A model generated the notes under the pieces. It searched no databases. It saw only the letters and a list, made by a program, of their open reading frames with translations, and was not told the origin of the DNA. The position numbers and the translations under genes were made by a program. 64,000 bases of DNA, from positions 67,555,463 through 67,619,462 of the forward strand of contig NC_133773.1 of the NCBI RefSeq assembly GCF_003597395.2, written 5' to 3'. Origin of the DNA: Chelonoidis abingdonii (lineage: Eukaryota > Chordata > Testudines > Testudinidae). This document shows positions 12,900 through 23,270 of the stretch, one piece after another. Positions within the stretch are counted from its first letter, which is position 1; each line of letters opens with the position of its first letter.

Positions 12900-12975
12900 T
12901 TGTCTAAATTAGATTGAGTTTCTTGGAGCAGGGCATGTGCCTTACTGTATAAACTGCAGTGTACATTTATTGAGC
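12900..12975 (+). repeat. SINE/LINE 3'-tail fragment
   Basis: Sense copy of the amniote tail motif: TAGATTGAGTTTCTTGGAGC, then GGGCATGTGCCTTACTGT. Diverged. Confidence 0.5.
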
Positions 12976-13694
12976 TATAATGATTTTCATAGCAGAGAAC
13001 GAGAATAATTTTCAATATGTACATTCCATGTCTGATCACTTATGCACTAAATAAAACTTGTGCTCAAATGTTTTGCATTATAGGATAAGTGAAGCAACAC
13101 ACTTTGGCTTTTCTCTTTATCCCAAAGGCTTAAATTTACATAGAGCTAAGGTTCTCTGTGAAACAAGTTTGCTGATTTCAGCTTTGTCCCTAAATTCTAT
13201 TTCTAAAATAAAACAAAATAAAATGCTTTGACCAGGAGGTAGGAATGACTGCAAAAATCAAGTGATCTAACCTGTACAAAATTAGCTGAGCTACAAATTT
13301 GAGTACCACCTATTCCCACCAGTTTTGGCTAGTGATATTGGTCTCTCATTTATATGAATACATTTTTTTTTCCAAATTATAGAAACAAAACAAACAGCCA
13401 TCTGTATGTGACCACACGAATTGAATAACTTTCACCAAGGGTATAGCTGACTTCATGTACTGCATAGAGCATTCCCCAATGTGAAGTCTTTATAAAATAT
13501 TTCTGAACCCACATAAGTTAAGGAAATAATTTACTGTAATAGGAAGTTATATTTCTAGTTATATTTCTCATTGTCAGAAATAGCTAGTGTTTTACATAAT
13601 ATTTTCTAAATAAGCTTGCTCTAAAAACTGGTCTGTTTTATAAGAGATATTTAAATTGACAGATACATGTACAATACAAATACATTTGATACAC
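12976..13694. other. Unassigned intron
   Basis: AT-rich, no gene or element end recognised. Confidence 0.5.
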
Positions 13695-15103
13695 GTGGCG
13701 ATCAAGGGGGGTCCTGGACGATTAGAGAAAGGCAAATATAGTGCCTATCTTTAAAAAAGGGAAGGAGGAGAATCCGGGGAACTACTGACTGGTCAGTCTC
13801 ACCTCAGTCACTGGAAAAATCATGGAGGAATCCATTTTGAAGCACATGGAGGAGACCAAGGTGATCAGGAAGTCAACATGGATTTACCAAGAGCAAGTCA
13901 TGCCTGACCAACCTGATTGTCTTCTGTGATGAAATAACTGGGTCAGTGAATATGGGGAAGGCGGTGCACGTGATACATCTTGACTTTAGCAAAGCTTTTG
14001 ATATGGTCTCCCACAGTATTCTTCCCAGCAAGTTAAAAACTGGATTGAATGAATGAACTATAAGGTGGATGGAAAGCTGGCTAGATCGTCAGACTCAACG
14101 GGTAGTGATCAATGTCTCAATGTCTAGTTGGCAGCCGGTATCAAGTGGAGTGCCCCAGGGGCAGGTTTTGTTCAATTAATGATCTGGATGATGGGATGGA
14201 CTGCACTTTTCACAAGTTCATGGATGACACTAAGATAGGAGGAGAGGTAGCTACGGTAGAGGGTAAGGACAGGGTCCACAGTGACCTGGAGAAATTGAAG
14301 GATTGGGCCAAAAGAAATCTGATGAGGTTCAGCAAGGACAAGTACAGAGTCCTGCATTTAGGTCAGAAGAATCCCATGCACTGCTACAAGCTGGGGACCA
14401 AATGGCTAAGCGGCAGTTCTGCAGAAAAGGACCTGGGATTACAGTGGACAAGAAGCTGGATATGAGTCAACAGTGTGCCCTTGTTGCCAAGAAAGCTAAC
14501 AGCATAGAAGGCTGCATTAGTGGGAGTATTGCCAAAAGGTCAAGGAAAGTGATTATTCCCCTCTATTAAGCACTGGTGAGGTCACATCTGGAGTATTGCG
14601 TCTAGTTTTGCCCCTCACTAAAGAAAGGATGTGGACAAATTGGAGAGAGTCCAGCAGAGGGCCACAAAACTGATTAGGGGCTGGAACATATGACTGACAA
14701 GGAGAGGCTGAGGGAACTGGACCTATTTAGTCTGCAGAAGAGTGAGGGAGGCTTTGATAGCAGCCTTCAACCACCTGAACGGGATATCCAAAGAGGATGG
14801 AGCTAGGCTGTTCTCAGTAGTGGCAGATGATAGAACAAGAAGTAATGGTCTCAAGTTGCAGTGGGGGAGGTCTAGGTTGGATATTATGAAACACTATTTC
14901 ACTAGGAGGGTAGAGAAGCACTGCAATGGGTTACCTAGGGAGGTGGTGGAATTTCTATTGTCAGAGGTTTTTAAGGCCTGGCTTGACAAAGCCCTGGCTG
15001 GGATGATTTAGTAGGTGTTGTCCTGCTTTGAGCAGGGGGTTGGACTAGATGACCTCCTGAGATCCCTTCCAACACTAATCTTCTATTATTCTGTGATTTT
15101 ATA
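13695..15103 (+). mobile_element. CR1 LINE, 5'-truncated
   Basis: Starts inside the reverse transcriptase (VPIFKKGKEENPGNY), passes the DFSKAF-like region (CTTGACTTTAGCAAAGCTTTTGA near 13979) and the VPQG-type motif. It runs to a full 3' end with GGTTGGACTAGATGACCTCC and a TTCTATTATTCTGTGAT tail. Frameshifts and stops break the reading frame into pieces (14112-14465, 14303-14569, 14742-15011). A different CR1 subfamily from the copy at 8.1 kb, judged by its 3' end. Confidence 0.9.
14112..15011 (+). pseudogene. CR1 ORF2 RT C-terminal remnant
   Basis: Three overlapping frames together cover the C-terminal RT and tail region of CR1 ORF2: TFHKFMDDTKIGGEVAT, then LHLGQKNPMH, then GISKEDGARLFSVV. 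At least two frameshifts separate them. The first frame has FMDDT where active elements have the F/YADD box, so the catalytic motif itself is still near consensus but the protein cannot be made. Confidence 0.75.
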
Positions 15104-16019
15104 GAAAATGTTTATTTCCCCAATTAAAGACTTCATTTAATTTTCCAGTAATCTTTTTCTTCTTGGATCTCATATTCAATAGTCCCCCATCCTGTCTCAT
15201 ACATAATAAATTCTTCTCCTAGACCAATTGAATAATCCTTTGCCACCTCCCTCTCAGATGATCTGTAAACTTTTTCCTTGTAAGTCACAAGTTGTAAATA
15301 AAAACTACAGTGAAACTGTTCTTGTATATTTAAGTAAAACATGTTAATAATCATAACCATATATCATCAATTCACATTTCCAGAGATAGAACTCTTCCTT
15401 GGAGAGCCTCCCGTGGTTAACATCTAAGGTTTCCCATCCCACTGTTATTTACTTAGTGTGTCTAAAATGTTTACACGAGTCTGTGAAAGTATGCATATGT
15501 TGAAGATTTCTCTTAAAAAATAATTCTTCTCAATTAAGATAAAATGTGACATAACTTTCTCCTTTAAATTAAAGGAGCCTTTCTGGTATTGATACACCAT
15601 TTAATGTCTATTCTATACCCCTGCTCATGAGTGAATGTAGCAGCTCTACAGAGTCTGATTTCTCTTCTGCGCTGTGAGGCAGTACAGATACCTGCTACAA
15701 GGTAGTAAAGGGGACCCTTAAGCCTCATTACTACTTCACACAGCTGCACAAATTGGCTTATGCTCTGCTCCAAAAATGATAAGTGGTCCTAGGCATTTAT
15801 AAATAATTTTGCTTAGCGACTCTCCATCAATTTTACTTCCAAAAATAACTCTTGCAAAACTCAGAACATTGTTACTTTGACAGAAATAGTTTGTTGAAGA
15901 AAATAAATATACGGAAGTCATTTCATCATAGTTATGTTAATGATGCATTTTTCATAGGTGTTTAATGCTGATTGGGATTAATAATTGTTAACCCTCTCAT
16001 AGAGTTAGTTCCCTAAGCC
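15104..16019. other. Unassigned intron
   Basis: No gene or element end recognised; AT-rich. Confidence 0.5.
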
Positions 16020-16184
16020 AAGCCAGTCCTTCCTCACCAAAAAACAGCGAGAGACCTCCTGCACCAATATAATGTATACTCAGTGGTTAGGGCACCCATC
16101 TGGAATTTGGGAGACCTGATTTCAAATTTTTACTGTGCTTGATTTAGAGCAGTGACTTGAACTGAGCTCTCCCATATCTTAGAA

Positions 16185-16352
16185 CAGTGGTTCTCAAACT
16201 AGGTCCGCTGCTTGTTCTGGGAAAGCCCCTGGCAGGCTGGGCCGGTTTGTTCACCTGCTGCGTCCGCAGGTTCGGCCAATTGCGGCTCCCATTGGCCGCA
16301 GTTTGCTGCTCCAGGCCAATGGGGGCTGCAGGAAGAGGTTTGAGAACCACTG
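16185..16352. mobile_element. hAT MITE, copy A
   Basis: 168 bp with terminal inverted repeats CAGTGGTTCTCAAACT and AGGTTTGAGAACCACTG. It is flanked on both sides by the 8-bp duplication TCTTAGAA (16177-16184 and 16353-16360). GC-rich interior without coding capacity. Confidence 0.92.
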
Positions 16353-16360
16353 TCTTAGAA

Positions 16361-16623
16361 CAGTGCTTCTCAAAGCCAGTCTGCCACTTGTTCAGGGAAA
16401 GCCCCTAGTGGTCCAGGCCAGTTTGTGTACCTGCTACGTTCACAGGTTCGGCCGATTGTGGCTCCCGCTGGCTGCGGTTCGCTGCTCCAGGCCAATGGGG
16501 GTTGCGTGAAGGGCGGGCCAACACATCCCTCAGCCCACGCCACTTTCCGCAGCCCCCATTGGCCTAGAGCGGCGAACTGGGGCTTTCCCTGCACAAGCGG
16601 CAGCCCAACTTTGAGAAGCACTG
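16361..16623. mobile_element. hAT MITE, copy B
   Basis: 263 bp with termini CAGTGCTTCTCAAAG and CTTTGAGAAGCACTG. Its left flank is the right duplication of copy A (16353-16360), and its right flank is a third TCTTAGAA (16624-16631). The interior is related to copy A (GGTTCGGCC, GCTCCAGGCCAATGGGGG) but has an extra inverted segment. No coding capacity. Confidence 0.92.
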
Positions 16624-16948
16624 TCTTAGAAAACTAACCTAACCACCAGGCTATTTGTTATCCTGAGGTTAACATTTCTCAATCTCTCCTGTTGAAGTAG
16701 TTCCATTTTGTATTAAAGAACTAACTATTCATTGGGCCATAGAGACCGCAAGAGAGATTGACTCTAGAGTCCAGTAGTGAGGGCACTCTCCACGGTTATG
16801 GGAGATTCAGGTTAAAGTCTCTATTCCTGTAAATATTTAATGATAGTATATCACCAGAACATTTTGTTGTGTGTACGTTGTTACTTATAATATTAGGACT
16901 ATAATAGTACACTTTAGGGAGCTATTCCAGTTTGAAACAATGCTGAGA

Positions 16949-17835
16949 TTTCAGAGTAGCAGCCGTGTTAGTCTGTATCTGCAAAAAGAACATGAGTACT
17001 TGTGGCACCTTACAGACTAACAAATTTATTTCAGCATGAGCTTTCATGAGCTACAGCTCACTTCTTTGGAAGCAAAGAATGGAACACACAGACAGGAGAT
17101 ATTTATACATACAGAGAACATGAAAAGGTGAAAGTATGCATACCAACAGGAAGAGTCTAATCAATTGAGATGAGCTATCATCAGCAGGAGAAAAAACTAT
17201 TTTTGAAGTGATAATTAAGATGACCCATAGATGGTGTGAGGAGAACTTAACATAGAGAAATAGATTCAATTAGTGTATTGACCCAACCATTCCCAGTCTC
17301 TGTTTAGGCCTGAGTTAATTGTATCTAATTTGCATATTAATTTGAGTTCAGCAGTCTCTCTTTGGAGTCTGTTTTTGAAGTTTTTTTGTTGTAAAATTGC
17401 TACCTTCAAGTCTGTCACTGAGTGGTTAGAGAGGTTGAAGTGTTCTCCCACTGAGTTTTGAATGTTATGATTCCTTATGTCAGATTTATGTCCATTTATT
17501 CTTTTGCATAGAGACGGTCCAGTTTGGCCAATGTACATGGCAGAGGGGCATTGTACATGGCACATGATGGCATATATCACGGTTGGTAGATGTGCAGGTA
17601 AACAAGCCCCTGATAGCATGACTGATGTGATTAGGTCTATGATAGTGTCACCTGAATGGATATGTGGACAGAGCTGGCATCGGGCTTTGTTGCAAAGATA
17701 GGTTCCTGGGTTAGTGTTTATGTTGTATGGTGTGCGGTTGCTGGTGAGTATTTGCTTCAGGTTGAGAGGCTATCTATAAGCGAGGACTGGCATGTCTCAC
17801 AAGATCTGTGAGAGTGAGGGATCATCTGAGATTAA
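16949..17835 (-). mobile_element. Penelope-like element, 3' fragment
   Basis: In minus orientation the fragment starts in the region between RT and endonuclease, carries a GIY-YIG frame, then a non-coding tail containing AGACTAACACGGCTGCTACT. The homology ends near 17835 on the upstream side, so the RT is missing. I recognise the tail as a very common turtle repeat. Confidence 0.8.
17266..17619 (-). pseudogene. Penelope GIY-YIG endonuclease fragment
   Basis: A 117-codon frame with VIYAIMC, then AMYIGQTGPSLCKRINGHKS, then RLQRETAELKLICKLDT. The paired IYAI and YIG motifs with a downstream arginine and the INGHKSDIR box define the GIY-YIG endonuclease fused to the C end of Penelope-like reverse transcriptases. 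In active elements it makes the target nick for retrotransposition. Here the RT is absent and the start methionine is only the first one in the fragment, so it cannot act alone as a transposon. Confidence 0.8.
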
Positions 17836-18817
17836 CATTTTCACACAGTTCATCAATGATCTTTGCAAAATGCTTTCTGTGAAGAACTGTAGGAATTTCT
17901 AAGTGGTAGTTTTCCAGTTTGTTTTAGGCTATCCTGTATTAAGAGTTCTGAATGGTTAAAACAATTAGCACTTTTTAATCTAATCTGTCAAAATGATATT
18001 CCTTCATGCTGAAGAACGACAAGATGCTTAGAGCTCTGGAAGCTTCTTAACTGTTGTGTTGTGTTCTGTTTATTTTTAAATGATTCCATAGAAGATGCAG
18101 CATATTTGTACAAGAAATGCATACTATTTGTGTAGTGTTAAGATTCTAATATCCTTCTTGTTCATGGTGTGGACCATGTTAGTGTTTTATGAAGTCATAC
18201 TGGAGAACTGAAAATATATGCACAATATATACTTGCAATGGATCCTTATCTTTTTGAGCTAATATGATTAAGTCCTTGTCAGAGCTTTTTTATGTAAATC
18301 TTAAAATTACCATCTTTACCAATTTGTATCTCATCATCTTGGAGCTACAAAGAGAGAATATATAGATCAAGAGTGCCTGGTTCGCTTTCCCTCTTATAGA
18401 GGTAAACCTGATCAAATGTCTTAAAGAATTTCCTCCCTAATGCATCACTAATCCCTCTCCAAAGGCTCTGTTTTTAGTCTCTCCTTCCCCCTACTGGTCA
18501 ATACTCTCAGAGTCCTAGGATGACGAAGGAACTAATACCCTTTTCTTTCTATAATATCTAAGACAGCATTAATGGACTGTAAACAGATTGCCTATCTTAT
18601 CTCAAATTATCCCCATCTAATTCAGGCTTTTCTCAAATGACTATTGACCCGCTATTTCAAAAGCACCACATTTCAACTAATTTTCTAACAGAGTACTTAG
18701 GGATGTCATCTGTTGTGCCCCACAAGAGTTAAAACTGCTTGGAAAATTGAACTCAATCCTTTAGAATACATTTTGGCAGGACACTAGTAAATCTCCCCCA
18801 GGAAAAGTAAGTGTGTG
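17836..18817. other. Unassigned intron
   Basis: No gene or element end recognised up to the Harbinger target site TAA at 18818-18820. Confidence 0.5.
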
Positions 18818-18820
18818 TAA

Positions 18821-20988
18821 GGCCTGGTCTACACTACGCGTTTAAATCTATTTAAAGAGCGTTAAATTGATTTAACGCTATACCCGTCCACACTACAACG
18901 CCCTTTATATCGATATAAAGGGCTCTTTCAATCGATTTCTGTACTCCACCCCGATGAGAGGAGTAGCGCTAAATTCGATATTAACTAAGGTCGAGCAGTG
19001 AACGGGTTCGTGTAGGACAGAACATCGGACGTTATGTGTGCTACCAGGCGTTCGCACAGCTGCACCCACTGACCGCTGCTGGTAGCAATCTTGAACTCGA
19101 TGCAGCAGGCAGGTAAACAGGAAAAGCCCAGCGCTGAACTTTTGAAACATGTCCTGCTTGCCCGCAGGTGAGAGCTTCTGAGAGTCAGCAGGCGAAGGTG
19201 AGCGATGCGTCTCAATCCAAGAAAGAGCTTCTGCATGCCATGGAACCGTGACGGGAGCATACAGACCTCTGATGCGCGTGTATGGGGAGACAAATCTGTG
19301 TAATCAGAAGCCCGTTACCGCACAGCGAAATGCCAAAGCGTGAAAAAAAAAAACCCACCGGATACCACAGCTGCTTGCTGTGACAAGCGTCACGGGAAAG
19401 CGCAGGACTCAAATGGACGCTTCCATGAGAGCGACGGGAGGTGGAATACCTGAGGACTCCAGCTAATCCCACAGTCCCCCGCTAGTCTCTGTGACAAGTA
19501 TTTGACATCTCTGGCTGAGCTCCAGATGTCTTAGCGATCTCAAACACCAAGAAGTGTCTGGCAGTTGCGTTCAGGAACAGCCTTCAGTTTCGCTCCCCCC
19601 ACCCCAGCCACATGACTACGAAAACGGGCAAAGACTATCATCTCTTGACTACTTTCAATGTCAGCCCTATGCTGTAGTGAATCGCTGCTGGTAGACGCGG
19701 ATGCTACAGCAGTGGAGAGCAGTACTGCTCCCTACTCCCTCTCCCCTTCCCCGGTGCGCTAGACGGTGCTGTACGGACTGCCCACTCGATCCTCGATAAA
19801 CACCATGCCTGATTAATGTGACTCAATATCAAGAGGTAAGATTGCCTGTTAACTCCCAGTAGATAGGACAGAACAGGCTCGATAATGCAATCTTCACTCA
19901 TAGCAGGGGGGCTTCAGCCCCAGCCCTCCCTTGTCACCAGAGTCGTAGGAACGAAGATTCACTTAGTGTGCCGATGCCCGGCTCGGCCGTGGACTGTAGA
20001 CCCCGGGAGCGCTGACCGTCCAAAGTCTCTGTTTCGTTTTTCCTGGCATTCGTTTATAAGACTTCATGACCAAAATGTGGGTGTGATCACGTGCCACGGT
20101 TAGCCCGAGAAGGGTGGAGGAGGAAGCAGATGGTCGGTTGTCTGACGGGGCGACCCCCCCTATGATACTGACACGGAGCAGTCACTGTGCTCTACTAGAT
20201 ACACTGTCTCTAATCACGCTGCCTCTATTCTAGGTCAGGACGGCACATCTATTTTTAGGAAACCATAGGGAGGAATGTGACTTCGAGTGCCCAAGTGAGT
20301 CACCCCAATTTCTGCTTTTCGATATAGAATTTCGAGCCAGGTGCACTCATGACTGAGCAGCGGACAGACAGAGAGGGGAGGTGATAGAGTGAGTGTAGAG
20401 TCTGGTTGATGCTCATTGCCACGTTTTTCTCTGGCAGTAGACGGATACAGACACGACCGGTAAATCCAATCTGCGTGGCTATCATGATGCAAAAGCAATG
20501 TGAAATGCTGGCTGGGGAGTCGTCTCGGCGAGTATTCGCCTCTATGCTGCCGCCGGCAGTCCCGTACACATACGGTGCAATGGAAAAAAAAAGGTGCTGA
20601 ACGGGGCTCCATTGGCTTGACCGTGCTATGGCGCTCTGCCAGGGCAATCCAAAGGGAAACACGCGCGAAAAAAGGACTTGTGAGCTGAGTGTTTTCACTC
20701 GGAGGAAGGAATGATCTGTACACAGGACCGCAGAACCTCCCTGACAATTGAGAGCAATCCCTGATTCCAAGGGCGGGGGAGACTGTCGGGAACTAATGCA
20801 TAGCTACCAGAAGTGGCTTACCGCACAAACTGCAACGCTTCAGGAAATCGGACGTTGACCTGCGGAGCATGGACGCACAACGCCGAATTACTGTGCCTAG
20901 TGTGGACGCATGAAATCGAATTTATAATATCAGTTTTATAAAATCGATTTTAGCTAATTCGATATTATCCCATAGTGTAGACGTGGTC
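18821..20988 (+). mobile_element. PIF/Harbinger-type element, copy 1 (noisy)
   Basis: Termini GGCCTGGTCTACACTACG and GTAGACGTGGTC, flanked by TAA (18818-18820, 20989-20991). Length is 2168 bp, against 1985 and 1977 bp for the sister copies at 35976 and 60983. The outer ~165 bp on the left and ~120 bp on the right match the sisters base for base apart from substitutions. The middle carries a dense scatter of one- and two-base insertions. No usable reading frame. Open frames 19212-19472, 20235-20747 and 20300-20770 are by-products. Confidence 0.9.
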
Positions 20989-20991
20989 TAA

Positions 20992-23139
20992 GAGAGAGAG
21001 AGTGTGCAAAAGGGTGCATTGTTGGTTAACTATCTGAAACATAGAGCTACACAGCAATCACAATCCTAAGCATCCCATGCCTGAGCTTATAGTGTATAAA
21101 TAAAATGTATATTTGCACTACAAACTATTTTCTAGTGCACTACAATAGAAAAGCAATTTGAACAGTAGAATATAAGCAGAACTGCTAAGTGACGCTAATG
21201 TATTTGACAGCCCTGTCACACCTGCTGGCAAGCATCGCATACAAGACAAAAGAGAGAAACAGAAACTATCTCCACAAAATACACTTTGGCCTACAGGAAA
21301 ATGCATTTCTCTAGGAGCCAGGCTAGCACAGGCCCTGGTCTGACTTCTTCTACTGATGGCATATACCTGTCCTAACTGGCAGTAACCACTGAAAATAAAT
21401 AAACTAAGTATCTTGAGAGCACAATGGCAGAATGTCGCTTCAGGCAGAGCCTTGAATAAACCTACTTCTCTAATATGACAGACCTGATTCTAATCCACTC
21501 AGCCACACACTTTCAGACAAAAATGTACAAATCTCTGTGTTTAGTTATTCTGCCTGTAACCATTAACCCACATTCTGCTCTCAAAGCTGGGAGTAGAATC
21601 CCAAGAATCCTGATAGTTAACATTCTGTTATTCACAAATAGCTGTACAACCTATGACAAAATGTATGTTGTGTCTCCATTTAGGAGCTGGTCGACAGAGG
21701 CAATAAAAGCTACCAGTTACTACTTCAGCTCATGTGGAAGTGGCATATACTTTGTATCTAAAAGGCCTGGCTTCACTGCTGCTGACCACCAATGCAGAAA
21801 AAAAATATATCATTGAAGAATGTATTACAGAACTTGTGCACAAATGGGTAGAATATGAATATTGGTATTTTCCAACTTTTAAGAGCTTAATTTCGCAAAT
21901 GGAACAATCTTAGCCAAGGCGGAGAGAGAATAAACTACTTCTTAAATTAGCTTGAGGACCTGAGAATAATCGTAATGGATTTTACACTTGTTAAAATGAT
22001 TTTATATTCCAAAACACCCTATTTAGAAGTGAATGAGTATTGTGGTAACATTTATTTTTTACTGTTGCATTTTATGTTTATATTTTGGTTAATGGAGTTG
22101 TCTTTTGACAATAAAGCACTTGATTGTGAAGTGTTTGCAAGAGACAGAACAATATGTGGCCAATGTTTGCCCAGAGAATGCTGAAGAAAACTTTAAAAAG
22201 GTCACAATTTGATTTAATAAACATTGTTTTAAATAAATCTCATTCTAAAAAGTATAACAGTAGCATATATTTGAGGATTATACACTTTTGGGCATTATTA
22301 ATGAGCTAGCTCACTAGTCTGTATCTAGCACATCTTAGTAAAAAATCAAAACTTGCTCCTAATCATTAGTTGTTTGCAGGCCCTTAGATAAGATGAATTT
22401 GGTGGGTCTTAGTACTGGTTCCCAAATCACAATCTCATCACCATGCTTTGCACTAACTGAGAAACTCAACAGGCTAAGAAATGCATTGGCCACTGAGACG
22501 CCTGTGTTATCCCTAGAAGTTGCCTCATATGAAAGTTAAGAGATGCTGGCAGGGCAGTATGAATGAGAAGCTTGCCATGCTGCTGCCGAGGGCTGCACTC
22601 ACCAGGGCTGTCAAGTTAATGCCTTTCACCAGCTGTAAATCCACATTTTTTTATTTTAAAAGGAAGTGTATTGTTACTTAATCATCTTATTTTCACATAA
22701 TTTGCCTAAAGTGTTAGAGTTTCTGAATTTGGTGTATGTTTCTCATTTCAATTAATTCTACAAAATAGTTAACAGACTACATCAGGTTGTGTCCTGTGTG
22801 CTTGTGAAAGTTACCAAGCAATAACTATACTACAAACAAGCTACAGAAGTGGCCAGGGTAGCACATATTCCTTCATGTTATGCCTAAATACTATTCTACA
22901 GGAATAGCTGTTACAACCTCTCCATTTAGACTGACAACAAAGGTGCCGGTGGTGTTGATGTAGTCACCTATTCAATGAAAATGGGAGCAAGATCATTAAG
23001 CTTGCTTCAAATTGTTTCAAGCCAGACAGCTATTGGATGATAACTTTCAATGAATACAGATCTCAGATGGATTCAATCTGATAGCTTAGAATAAAGGTTA
23101 TATGAGCTTGATCCAATGTCCACTACAGTCAATAGAAAG
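20992..23139. other. Unassigned intron
   Basis: Begins with a short (AG)n run that abuts the Harbinger end. No gene or other element end recognised. Just before 23140 a copy of the GATCCAATGTCCACTACAGT palindromic repeat begins. Confidence 0.5.
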
Positions 23140-23262
23140 TAGGGTGACTAGATGTCCCAATTTTATAGGGACAGTCCTGATTTTTGGGTCTTTTTCTTAT
23201 ATAGACTCCTACTACCCTCCACCCCGATCCTGATTTTTCACACTTGCTGTCTGGTCATCCTA
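23140..23262. mobile_element. Short hAT-type MITE
   Basis: 123 bp with inverted termini TAGGGTGACTAGA and TCTGGTCATCCTA. Flanked by ATAGAAAG (23132-23139) and ATAAAAAG (23263-23270), a duplication matching at 7 of 8 bases, the length made by hAT transposases. Inside is the ATGTCCCAATTTTATAGGGA core seen in many turtle copies. Confidence 0.85.
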
Positions 23263-23270
23263 ATAAAAAG

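Larger units (their letters stand above)
16020..16850 (+). repeat. tRNA-derived SINE split by two hAT MITEs
   Basis: Left part 16020-16184 has a tRNA-like module in sense (CAGTGGTTAGGGCACCC, GGGAGACCTGATTTCAAAT) followed by the start of an antisense module (TTGAACTGAGCTCTCCCAT). Right part 16632-16850 completes the antisense module (CTAACCTAACCACCAGGCTA) and then has a second sense-like module (GTAGTGAGGGCACTCTCC, GGGAGATTCAGGTTAAAGTC). The parts join cleanly if the two hAT elements and duplicated TCTTAGAA are removed. The B-box-like ATTTCAAAT is decayed. Confidence 0.65.

Noticed and set aside
16020..16170. Functional tRNA gene
   Set aside because: The tRNA-like boxes are decayed and embedded in a SINE with inverted modules; no full cloverleaf.
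20235..20770. Minus-strand frames of 170 and 156 codons
   Set aside because: They fall inside Harbinger copy 1 with apparent insertion noise; sister copies do not keep these frames.
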